The notes beneath the pieces were generated by a model that was not told the origin of the DNA, did not search any database, and worked only from the letters and a program-made list of their open reading frames with translations. Of a stretch of 64,000 nucleotides of DNA, positions 25,201 through 37,200 are shown piece by piece; within the stretch, counting starts at the first letter, position 1; each line of letters starts with the position of its first letter. The DNA is taken from contig OY747710.1 in assembly GCA_963556495.2 (NCBI GenBank), positions 41,949,500 to 42,013,499 of the forward strand, read 5' to 3'. The position numbers and the translations under genes are program-made. Source of the stretch: Valencia hispanica. Its lineage: Eukaryota; Chordata; Actinopteri; Cyprinodontiformes; Valenciidae.

Positions 25201-28200
25201 CGCCGTATTGCTACGTCAGAGTCCATTGCCGAACAGCGCGGGTAAGCCATCTAGTGTTTATATAGGTCTATGACTGAAACATTTATCCGGAACAACTTCC
25301 TCCGCTGCTCCCTTGCTGTGAGATCTGACCGACGTGAAGTTACGCCGATGATTCGCTTAGGGACTATTAAAAAAATACTGTTTCAGCTCAAATTATTTCA
25401 TCATTTTTGTGGTTTGAAAGGAGAGAGGGGTGGCTGACAGAGCTGCCTATCAGTGGTAATGATTTGTTTGGAGTAAGTAATGATTGTTGTATTAGGCTAC
25501 CCGATAGGCTATAATGAAAAAATGAGGGAAAACTTTTTTTTTTTTTTTTCAATCGACCTCTTTTTTTTCTATCGCACCACATGTCTATCGATCGATATAT
25601 ATTGCTATCGAATTATCGTCCCGCCCTATTGGAAGGTTCAGTGCATTTACATGCACATCAAAAATCAAGCTTTTGGGAAAAATCGGACTAATACCTTCAC
25701 CATAATGGGAGCCTGTATCTCAGCTTACATCACTCAGAAAATCAAATTATCGAATGAAGTGCGTTTGACTGCTAGGTGACACCAAGCGCCCATTCAGGTT
25801 GGCATTCTTCTGGTTGGCCTAGAGCATCACACAGATAGTAAATAAATTCTAGCGGCAGTGAAACAAATGAAGTAAAAGCAGGATATGTGCGATTAGTGAA
25901 CAAGTGGACAACAACAACGCTGCAGCACAGTATATTTTGTAAGCACTGTACAGTTTGATTGTGTTACACTCGTTGCTTGTTCTGTTTTTATTGACACTGC
26001 CGTTGTCTCGTCACTCCTGAAGGGGGAGCACCCAGGCTGCTTAAAGCTGCGTTGACGTTTTCATGCAGAGATAATTTGGTTTTCTAACCGTATTATCTGG
26101 TTGTGTTAGCTCAATTAAAACTAGGCCAGTTCAGTTTGTCTTCAGGGGGACTAAGTTGTATGCATACATTCCAAAATTCCAAATTCATTCAAACTTAGGC
26201 AGTAATTCGGTTTGCTCTTGTAAACACACTGATTGTTAGCATCAGTGAAGTGTTTAAAGTCAGACGAAGCAGAGAATTATCAAGCCTTGGAAAAATAAAC
26301 ATTATTCCACAACATGTTCATTCAGGCTGCATGAGAGCGAGTGAGAGTAATACTTGCAGCAGATAACGGAAAGGCTGAACAGACGACAGCAAAGTTTGCT
26401 ACCTTTCATCCTCAGTCTATCTATCTATGTTTCATGTCGGATTTGTAAAAGTTGGCAGAGTTTTGGAAATCCCAGGATAGGGCAAGGACCTAAGTTCTCT
26501 AAAAGGTACAAACGGAGACTGCTGTAAGCATGGCTATGGCCATGATGCGTTTAATTTACATTAAAAGCTTGTTTAACAGTCGCTCTTTCACAGAGTCGCT
26601 AGATGTCAACTCTGTTCTTAAGATTAATTCTTAACCAAGATGCCTAGCAAAAACTGTTTAACTCCTGTTCTTATAATATATTTCTAAAAGAGAGATGGGA
26701 ATCGGCCAACATTAATATTGGCAGGTCAAAGTTTGCAAAAAACAAAACAAAAACTATCTAGCAATTTTTTGTAATCACTGCATCTCTAAATAGCGCCCTT
26801 TATATTTGATCTCACTAAAATAACCAAAACAGTCTAACCTAAAAACAGCTAAAAAGACACACAATTTCAAATATTTTCTGGACACCCTAGTTGAAGCCTT
26901 TGAGCTAAGAAAAAGAACAACAACAACAAAATGACCAATAAAGGCACCGCCATTTAAAATGATTCATTATTGTTGCCATCGTCATTTATCAGTTGGCTCA
27001 CCAAGCCTTCTCGCTGCTTTTGGATGGAGTCACAATGGGAACCGATTTGGATGGTGGCGAATCCACACTGGCCTCCCTATTGGCCATGGCTAACATCTTC
27101 CTCTGCTTCTGGGACAGTTTGGAGGAAACAGGGGAGTGTTTGGTGGGGACCCTGCATGCACATGGGAAAATCCACACAGCTGAAGTAGTACAACACAGTT
27201 CACATGGAATGTAGCACAAAAGCCTTTTCTAAGCTTAGAAAGCAGTATGCCCAGTGTGTGTAAATGCATCTGCTCCTTACACTCCAGGGCTTTTAGGAGT
27301 TGCTCCAAGAATCTGCAGAGAGCTGGCCTCCATATCCATGATGGTTCTCAGATCCAAGACTGGAGGTGCATGAGCAGGACTTAAGATTGTAAAAACAGAT
27401 TCATTGGCATGATGGAAACATGTCCTTATTTCATAGACAATGAAGAGAGTCTATGGAAGAATAGTGCCACAGATCTTCACCTATGTTTCAGTTGCTTTAA
27501 GTTATAGTTCTACTAAGTTGATTAAAAAGGCATAAAAACATTCCTTACCAAGAAATAACCTTGGAGATGTTTTTGGGGTTGGAACTAGGGGGAGTTGGCA
27601 GGAGAATAGGAAGGCTGGATCTCAGGGAAGTTGGAGTGCTGGGTGGGGTCTTTAGCCTCTGGCTAAATGCTCGCTCATCCTGGAGGAGGGAAATTAAAGA
27701 AATAAAAAGGAATGTTTAACAATACCTTTCACAATTTATACCACAGCTGTGCAGGCCTCAGAATATTTGCAAGTTAAATCATCATCCATCAAAGTTTCAG
27801 AATGTAACTGCACATTGGTACTATGAGCCAGAAAGCAAAGTATTACCCAGTAAGAATTATGATTTAGTTATTCTTCTCCCCACAAGTCCAGCTATGAGCA
27901 TAAGTTCCATAATAAAGATGTAAAATAACCTCAGCGTTGTCATTAAAGACGGGAGACTGCACGTCTCTGGGACTGCCGACTCCCATGTAGCTGCCCTCCG
28001 AGTCAGACGTGAGGATCTCCTGCAGAGACTCTGTTGAGTTGGCTTTCCCTGACTTCACCAGAATAGGAGACACCACTGGACAAAAAGGACGACAGCACTG
28101 TAAGAAGGGTAACTTACCAAAACAACCTGATACTTTTAGAAAGGTACCGATGGAAGTTTTTTAACAAAAGTGTATATATGCACTTTTAATGCAAAATATG

Positions 28201-28220
28201 AAGATGCCGTACTCTTGTTC

Positions 28221-28263
<43 letters not shown>

Positions 28264-31200
28264 CTGCAGCAGGAGGGCTCTGAATGATGTCAGAGAGTGT
28301 GTAGCCTCCTGAACTGTCGGAGCGTCTCCTTGGTTTCTTTTTTGCCTTTACTTTCGCCTTCTTTAACAGGATTTCTCTGAGAATGGAAGAAGAATAAAAA
28401 TGAGCAGAATATTGTTTTGGGGAGTGCCTTACAAACACTTAAACCCCTTTACAGGCTTCTGCCTGTAGTTTGAATCTTTCACATTTTAGTTAACTTTAAA
28501 GAAAAATGAATTACAAATAAGAGGTGTGGCTGTTTGTGGTCTTTAGATTGAATGTTGAAAAACAATCTCACCGAGTCAAGGTAAGTACTAAAGCTGGAGA
28601 CGAGCTACACGACCTTGGGAGTTTTCACCGATCTTGAAAAGACTTTCAGCTCACACTAGCAGACTGGTTTCAGCTAAATTTGTTTCACGACAGACTGGGA
28701 TCAAACACTTAACTGGATCTGCTAAGCAGGGGTGGGGAACCTTGGCCCTCATCCTGCAAGGTTTCCATGTTTCCCTGCGTCAAGACACCTGATTCAAATT
28801 AACTAGTAATTGTGCAGAACTTCATTGGCTGTTGGATCCATTTGATTTGAGTCAGGTTGTTGAAGCAGGGTTGCATGAAAAACTTAGAGGAATGCGGCCC
28901 TCGAGGACCAGGGTTCCCCACCCCTGTGCTAAGGGATCACGGACTACAGGATTTATCAAGTCAACTGAACAATTACAACCTACAAGGATGACAGCTTGAA
29001 GGGTATACAAGCATACCAGTAGGTAGCGGTAATAGAAGAATTCAAACAGGACAAACACTACTCACAATAAGTTAGGGACATCGTGAGAGACTCTGTGGAA
29101 GTCATACATATGGTGTTTGTTTCACTTCAGAGATTTTTGGGATAGGGAGGCAATTATATTGGGGTGATAGACACACCTCATTATGTGTTTTCCATGTGAT
29201 GGTCTCACTGTGTACAGTGTTTCTTACATAATGGGGCCAACACCAAAAAATACTAAAGACAACCCTCTTCAATGTGGGATAAATGTCAACATTCTGTGGG
29301 TTTAAAAAGCTGGTATTGTCAGTAAGTCATTCCAACTTAATCCTTCAAACACCCATGAACACACGTCACTTAACGGACGAGCAGTGCCACCTGGCCATAG
29401 CATGCCTTCGGGTCAGTGGTAGGCAGTCAGATGTTGCACGTGAACTTGATGTGTCTCAAAGTGTCATCAGCAGACTTGCATCAAGACACAGAACTACTGG
29501 CAGAGTTAGTGACAGACCCAGGAGGGGAGCTCCACAAGTGACAGACCGCAACGATGAGCAGTACCTAAGGACCTATGCACTCAGACATCGTCATGCAACG
29601 ACCACACAGCTGCAGGCCTATTTACAAGATGTGAGGGGTACTAGGGTTTCCAGACAAACCATTCGCAAACGACTCCACCGCTTTGGCTTGAATGCCAGAT
29701 GACCATTGCAGGTGACTCCACTGACACCAAGACACTGCAGTGAACGTTTGCAGTGGGCACAAGACCATGTGACCTGGACAATGCAGCAATGGTCTACCGT
29801 CCTGTTCACCGATGAATGTCGGGTCACCTTGCACAGAAATGATGCTCGTCAGCGTAGCTGGTGAGCAGTCAGATCACATCAGAGCATCGGGTCGTACAGT
29901 GTGAGAACGTGATTTGTGAGCTGTGGATTATTGAATCCTGAGACGTAGTCGTACAGTTTGAGCTGGAGCCGAAAACAACTGAAAATATCATGCAGTGTAA
30001 ACCTAGCTTTACTTCCGCCTGAATCAACATCTAGATGAAACTTGGGACACAGGTGGGCGTTCCAAAAGAACAAAAATCCCAATAATGCACAAAACAAACC
30101 AGCATTATGTTTCTCAAATGCTAATGACCTCAAATTTAATGCAAATTTCTAAAATAAATGTACAAAATGTATCGTCTTTTAAAATTTTGCTGGTGCAGCT
30201 TATATTCAGGTGCGCTCAACAGTCCGAAAATTACGGTAGTATATTCATTTCTTTTGTATACCTGCAAAACTGATCCAGTTCTCCGTCTGGTTTGGGACTG
30301 AATGCAGTGTCCAAATCCTCCTCCTCAAATGCACTGAGGTCTGGTGCACCAGGATATGGGGTGATAACCCGCTTTTGCATTGCTGGGATCTGAAATCAAG
30401 CAGTTAAGAGACAAAACACAACCAATGGGTGACAGTGATTTCTGTTCAAAGTAATGGATCAGAAGGTTGCCTTTTTTTTCCACATTAACATTAAAATGTG
30501 CCTTTCTGTGCTGTGTATATCACAGTGAAGCAAAGACCACTGCTGAATTGCAAAAACTGCTAATGAAAGGCTTGAGGAGAAAGAATAAAGAGGCACTGAT
30601 TCAGCCTTCAAGCTTCCCTGAACTCAGTACAAACAATTATCTACCTTGTGCACAGTAACAAGCCTGATGAGCAAACTCGCAAATCCTGAACAGCATGGAG
30701 TGTTGGTATAAAACTCACCATCCTCCTGTAAGCTGCAGAAAGCTCAATGAGGACTTCATCACTAAGAATATCCAGGGCCCTGAGGACAACACATTCAAAT
30801 AAAAGGAGCTAACACACAAACTTTTATTATCACACAGATTAAGTACTTAAAAAGAGAAGGGGTTTACTAAATATAAACAGGACCTCAAGCAAACAACCAC
30901 ATACCTGCTGAATTACGTTGAATGGTACAACGATATAAGATTAAACAGTTCTTAACTTTCTTTTTTATTTGCTTTTAAATTTTTTTTAATTTGATAAGAT
31001 GGTATGAATTGGTTATACAAAACAGTCGTATTGACTCCGATTCTCACTTTGACTCCAGCAAGGCGGCCATGTTGAGTACGATAAATTGTAGGCAGGACAG
31101 TTTCAGCTGCTCCGCGTTGTACACGGCGGCAAATTCCAGCAGCTCCGCAGCGTTCTTCAGGGTCACTGAGAGGGGGAGAATATTTGTCGGTTCAACAACC

Positions 31201-34200
31201 GTTTGCATATTGTTCCAACAGCCTATCATACTATATCTGCAGCGCTACGAGACAGTTGCGCTGACAAGTAGATACCCCATTATTTAACAAGAGTTTGCAA
31301 CTCGCACCTTATTTCTTCAAAAACATTGGGGAGAAAAGTCAATAAGCTCTTCTGTAAACTAAAGTATTCTACAGTCAAAAGTGAGGCTATCTGTGTGATT
31401 GCTGAAGTTTGCCTGAGATCTGTTCATGCATGGCTGCTTCCCCAATTAGGAGGAGGGGGGATTTCCAGTGGTCTTCATTGGGCGAGAGGCGGGGTACACC
31501 TTGAACAGATACCCAGTGTATCAAAGACACACAGGACATACAACCATCCACACACTCTCACCTAAGGACAATTTAAAGAGACCAGTTAACCCAACCAAGT
31601 TTTCCCTGTCATTGGGTCTGATCTGATTCAAATAGTGAACTCATCCCTGCTATCAGGTGTCTTCCCCCAGACTTTAAAAACAGCAGTTATCAAACCACAA
31701 CTAAAGAAGAACAACCTGGACAACATGTTAATGCAGAACTACAGTCCAATCTCTAATCTTCCATTCATCAGTAAGATTATTGAAAAAGCTGTGTTTCAAC
31801 AGCTAAATAGCTTCCTAACAATGACAAAGTGTTTTGATGTTTTTCAGTCTGGTTTCCGTGCTCACCACAGCACCGAGACTGCTCTTGTCAAAGTTTTCAA
31901 TGACATCCGCATAAATAGAGACTGTGATAGAACCACAGTGCTGGTTCTGTTGGACCTCAGTGCAGCATTTGACACTGTTGATCATGATATATTATTGAAG
32001 CAACCGGAGAGCTGGGTCGGACTCTCATAACTTGGCTGGTTTGGGTCTTCCCTAAAGAACAGGAACTTCTTTGTGTCAATAGGCAATTCTTCATCAAAAC
32101 AGACAAATTACACGCGGGGTGGTCCAGGGCTCCATCCTGGGGCCCCTCCTATTTAATATCTTCATGCTCCCACTATCCCAGATTATAACAAGCAATAAGA
32201 TTAGTTACCATAACTATGCAGATGATACTCAGCTCTACATTGCAATGTCACCAGGTGACTTTTAACCCATTCAAACCATAAGCAAATGCACTAAGTAAAT
32301 CAATGTATGGATGTGCCATAATTTTCTCCAGCTGAATAGAAACAAAAGTGAAGTAATTATTTTTGGACCTAAAGAGGAACGGTCAAGAGTCAGCACACAG
32401 CTTCAGTTAATGCAGCTAGAAACTACTGATCAGGCCTGAAATCTAGGTATAGTAATGGACTCAGACCTGAACCTCCATGGTCACATAAAGGCAATAACAA
32501 GGTCAGCGTTCTATCACATGAAGAACATTTCTACGATTAAAGGACTAATGACGCAACAGGACCTCGAAAACCTTATCCATGCGTTTATCTTTAGAGGGAT
32601 TGATTATTGCAACAGCGTTCTCACAGGTCTGCCGAAAAAGTCAATTAGACAGCTGCAGCTGATCCAGAATGCTGCTGTTCGCATCCTCACTAGAATCAGG
32701 AAAGTAGAGCACATCACTTCAGTTCTAAAGTCCTTACACTTTGTTTTTTATTGCTATTTTTACGTTATCCCCTAATCATGTAAAGCACCTTGCATTACCT
32801 TGTTGTTGAAAGTCTGCTATTCAAATAAAACTGCCTTGCCTTACACTGGGTCTCTGTATCTAAGAGAATAGACTTTAAAATACTTTTACTAGTTTATAAA
32901 TCATTGAATCTATCTTTTTTTTTTCTCTTTCATTAAATGTGTCTTGAATATTCACTGTCACTATACCAACCCCCCAGACCACTCAGGTCCTCTAATTCCA
33001 GTCTACTCAGCATTCCTAGAATTAAAACCAGGCATGGAGAAGCACCTTTCAGTTTCTATGCTCCTCTAATCTGGAACAAACTTCCAGACGACTGCGAAGC
33101 TGCTGAAACACTGAGTTAATTGATTTCAAGGCTAAAGATCCATCTGTTTAGAGCTGATTCTGACTAATGTTTAATGTGTCATATGTTTTGTGTGTGTTTT
33201 ATGCTTTATTGCTGTTTTTACTCCCTAATCCCCCAAAGCACCTTGAATCGCCTTGTTGTTGAAAGTGTGCTATACAAATAAAGCTGCCTTGCCTTGAGTT
33301 TAATAATTCAAGCCAGAGTACCAGGAGAGAACCCACGCATGCATAGGGAGAACATGCAAACCACATGCAGAAAGACCTCAGACAGGGATTCGAATCTCGG
33401 AACTTTCTCGCTGCAAGCAACATTGCAACCAACTGTCCAGTTAAATACAATCAAATAAAAATCTGCTGAAGGACCAGGAGATTTCTTCATATTCTGATCC
33501 CAACATGTTCTATATGACAAACAATGACTTTCCATGTAATATTTCTATATAAGTATAGCAGCGTACTTCCTGTGGGTAGGAGAAGGAACAGGACAAATGG
33601 AACTTACGGTTCTCAGTGATGACGACCTCACACATCTCCTTCAGCCGAGTGATGAGCAGCTGGTCAGCCACAACCAGCACATTGCAGACAAACTCAACGT
33701 TGGGAGATTCTGCAGAGATAAAAAGAGAACAATTAAGAATAAAAAAAACATTATGACCAACCCTAATCTGGTGACAATTAATCGATCAAAACGTGATCTC
33801 AGCTTACAAAGAATAAAAAATATCTCTAGTCGCTACCTTTAATGGTGGGAGACTCGTCTGTATAAACATAGTTGAGAATGACCTGGAGGATCTCTGAGCT
33901 GGTGGGCATCTCCAGTGCAGAACATGACGTTGCCTGAGAGATGGAATACAACAGCATCATTGACTAAAGACTAGGTGTTAAAGAACATGATCACTGGTTA
34001 GAGAACATAGCAATACTTATTTATTTTTGATCAAATCTGTATACCTCAATCCAGGGATTTCCGAGCATACTGTTGAAATATTCTGACCAGGGAAAAAAAA
34101 CCAAACAAACATACTGGTAAGTAATAATGAGCAAAATATCTAGAAAAACTCATAAAAATATTCATAAACTGTTGCAATTGTCTGAACTGTTTTTTTAAAA

Positions 34201-37200
34201 TGACAACTGTATTTTGCTGTACTTTTGTGAAAAAGACAAAGTAGTACAGAATTGTGGAGGGTAGGAGAAATTAAGTCTTAATAAAGGATAAAATTTTTTT
34301 TAAATAATTTTAAATTAAAAAAAACACAAATCTGAAGTTTGGCCAACAATCACATTCAGGCTTTTATGTGAAAATAACATGTCATCATTCTTTCACTTCT
34401 TAGTTATTCTATTTTGATCTATCATATAATATCCCAATAAGACAAATGAAAGTCAGTATTTCACACACACCTGATGTTACAAACTGAATAATTTATACTT
34501 AACATGTGGTTTACTCAGGTATATAAAATAAAAAGAAAAAATTTGTAAGGAAAAATGACAGATCAGGAATCACGTTCTTGATTTATTTCTGCGTTTCTTA
34601 CCTAGTCTTGCACAGAGGACACTTTTGTGGCATGGAAACTCTTTCCCATCATCAGATTTTAAAGTGACATCACAAAGATAGGAGCTGTCCAGAGAAATGT
34701 GTCAGAAATGTTTCATTGTTTTATTTCGACTAGAACTGAAATCATTCATTTTACGTACCATTTTTTCTGGAAAAATTTGGGCTTGCTGCCAGTTTTCTTT
34801 TGCATTACATTAATCTTTCCGTTTTCATACTTCACCCCATCCAGTCTGAAGGGATGGGAATAAAAGAAATATTAGAACAGATGGCATGAAATCAATTCTG
34901 CATTTGCTTTAGAGTGGGGGGTAAACAGCTTCTCACCGTGCCGACAGGCTTCCCAAGCCCAGCTTTTTAGCAACAGCTTGTAAGGTTTTCACAGGATTGG
35001 CTCCTCCTTCGTTGGCTCTGGCTTTGTCACCTTTGCCTCCTTTCCCCTTTTTGCTCGACTTGGAGCCCTTGTTCTTTGCCTTGTCGCTGTCACCTTTGGT
35101 TGAAGGGGAAAGGGACTGGTACACCTCGAGGGCTGAGCAACCTCTCAGATCCAGGTCCTGCAGACCGCTGATAAGCCTCTCGTGCTCAGAGTTCTGGCCA
35201 ACAGAGACAGAGGAACACAGATTAAATGACATAAGCCCGACTGAATCTGAGAACAGCGTTTACACGGGCGAACCCAAACAAAGACTGAAGAAAAACGTTA
35301 TTAATCTTGGGTTGTTGTGTTTATTTTAAATGCTTGTGGATAAAAATAAACTTAGAAGAAAAAAAAGGAAAAAAAGCAGTTAAGCAAACAATTGTGCATC
35401 TCCACTGACCTGGTTTTGGCCTGTTGACATCCCTGAGCCTCTTGGCCGGGCCCCGTGCACCAGGAGCTCACAGGAGTCCGTGTAGATAAAGTGCAGAGCA
35501 TATTCCAGCATGTCCGCTGCGATTTTCTCCAAAATGAGCAAGTCGCATCCGACAGCATCTTCACTCCTTCTCACCTCCTTGTCGACCTCTTCGTTAACCC
35601 CGCAGCCCTCGGACATGAACAGCTTTCGGAAGAACTCGGACCTCATGGACAGAATGTATTTGTGAGCAGGGAAGTTGCACTCGCCGGCCTGAAGCGTCAC
35701 GTCGTGGATGCTGTCCGTTTCATCCGCCTCCTCCAGAAGACTCCGGAAGTGTTGGGTGAAGGAGGATGGAGAGATGCTGGGAACCTCATACAAACTGGAA
35801 GACACAGCGAAGGAGAACTACTTAGGTACACTTTACATTTATTGGACATTGGTCAGATTGTAATTCAGCCAAAAATACTTTGATTATTAATTATATAAAT
35901 AAAGGTCAACTCCTAATACATCAGTAGGTGTTTTTGATCAAGATTATTTAGCACGGTGTCAAAAATAAATAAATAAAATACTACAAACATGAGAATATGG
36001 TGCTGAGGTCTTTAGAATGACTGAAGGCTGGAAAGTATATTGCACATTTATTTTTATTGCAGTTTCACTGTACAGTGCATAGCTTTAAGATTTAAGTACC
36101 ATCCATTCATGATCTCTATGCCTGTAACACATTTAGTGACCCATTCTGTTTACAGCAGCACCAAAAAATTAGGACAATAAAGCAGTAGGAATACATTAAG
36201 GTCATTAAGAAACTCCAATTAAGTTGTTGTATCACCAAAACAGGACTTCAGCCGGAAACAACCTTTTCAAGTAAACCTCATTATTGAGATGGAAATATAG
36301 ATTAGAAGCAGAAAGACACTACAAGCTTTTAATTGTTTTTATAATCACAATTTATTCTATCCCATGTTGCATGGCACTTTCGTCAACATTCCCCCCGTAG
36401 TAGCTTCGTCTCAACAAGACGTTTCAGTTCCCACCTCTAGATGGCACAGTTACCAGCGAACATATGACTATCCCCATTGGGATAGAACGGGATGAGATTT
36501 CACATCCTCTTCTGTTTATCGACAAACCAATCGACAAACCAATTAAATATTTCTTATGACTATAACTTTTTTAGTTATGCTGCTAACAAATACACATACA
36601 AACCCTGGCGAAAACATAACCTCCTTGGAGGAGGTAATTCGGCCCAGTTTTTAGATAGAAATTTATCATTCTCATTTTCTTTGAGCAACTCTATTGCATT
36701 TTGAGAATCTATATAAAATCAGATTATTGTTTTTCGAACACGCACAGCTAACAAAAACATTTTTTATTTATAACTGATAAAGATGTTGAAACAGGTAAAA
36801 AAGAAAAGAAAAAGAAGAAAAAAAAATCACAAGTTAAGTTGTAGTCAGTACAATTTTAAAATAGTACTATTAAAACTAATTTTAATGAAGCATGTAGTGG
36901 TTCTTAGAACAATTAAGAAAGCAACAAATAACATTTTGACTCATTTGAGCTCAGCAAAAATAAATAAATAAATAAAAAAAGGTTTACTTGTGCAAAGAAT
37001 TTTTCAGATTTATCGCACGCAATTCCCCCTTTATAAGTCACATCCTTCCTAGAAATGAGCGCAGGTGATTTTGGATCATATCCCGCCTCCTACACATTCT
37101 GCCATAAGTGGTCAATGCAAAGTGCCTTAGCAATATTCTCCATATACATAAACTGGCTAATCTGTGGCATTTCATGGGTAACAATGGCAACCGAGAGATC

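Larger units (their letters stand above)
22011..25628. mobile_element. hAT-type element (non-autonomous), outer element of a nest
   Basis: The ends are TAGGGCTAGACGATA and, inverted, TAGGGCGGGACGATA. They are flanked by an exact 8-bp target duplication TTGGAAGG at 22003-22010 and 25629-25636. The TAGGG terminus and 8-bp duplication are hAT hallmarks. Without the inner element it would be about 1.5 kb. No transposase frame is visible, so it would have moved with outside help. It lies in an IBTK intron and accounts for most of that intron's 5.3 kb. Confidence 0.88.
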
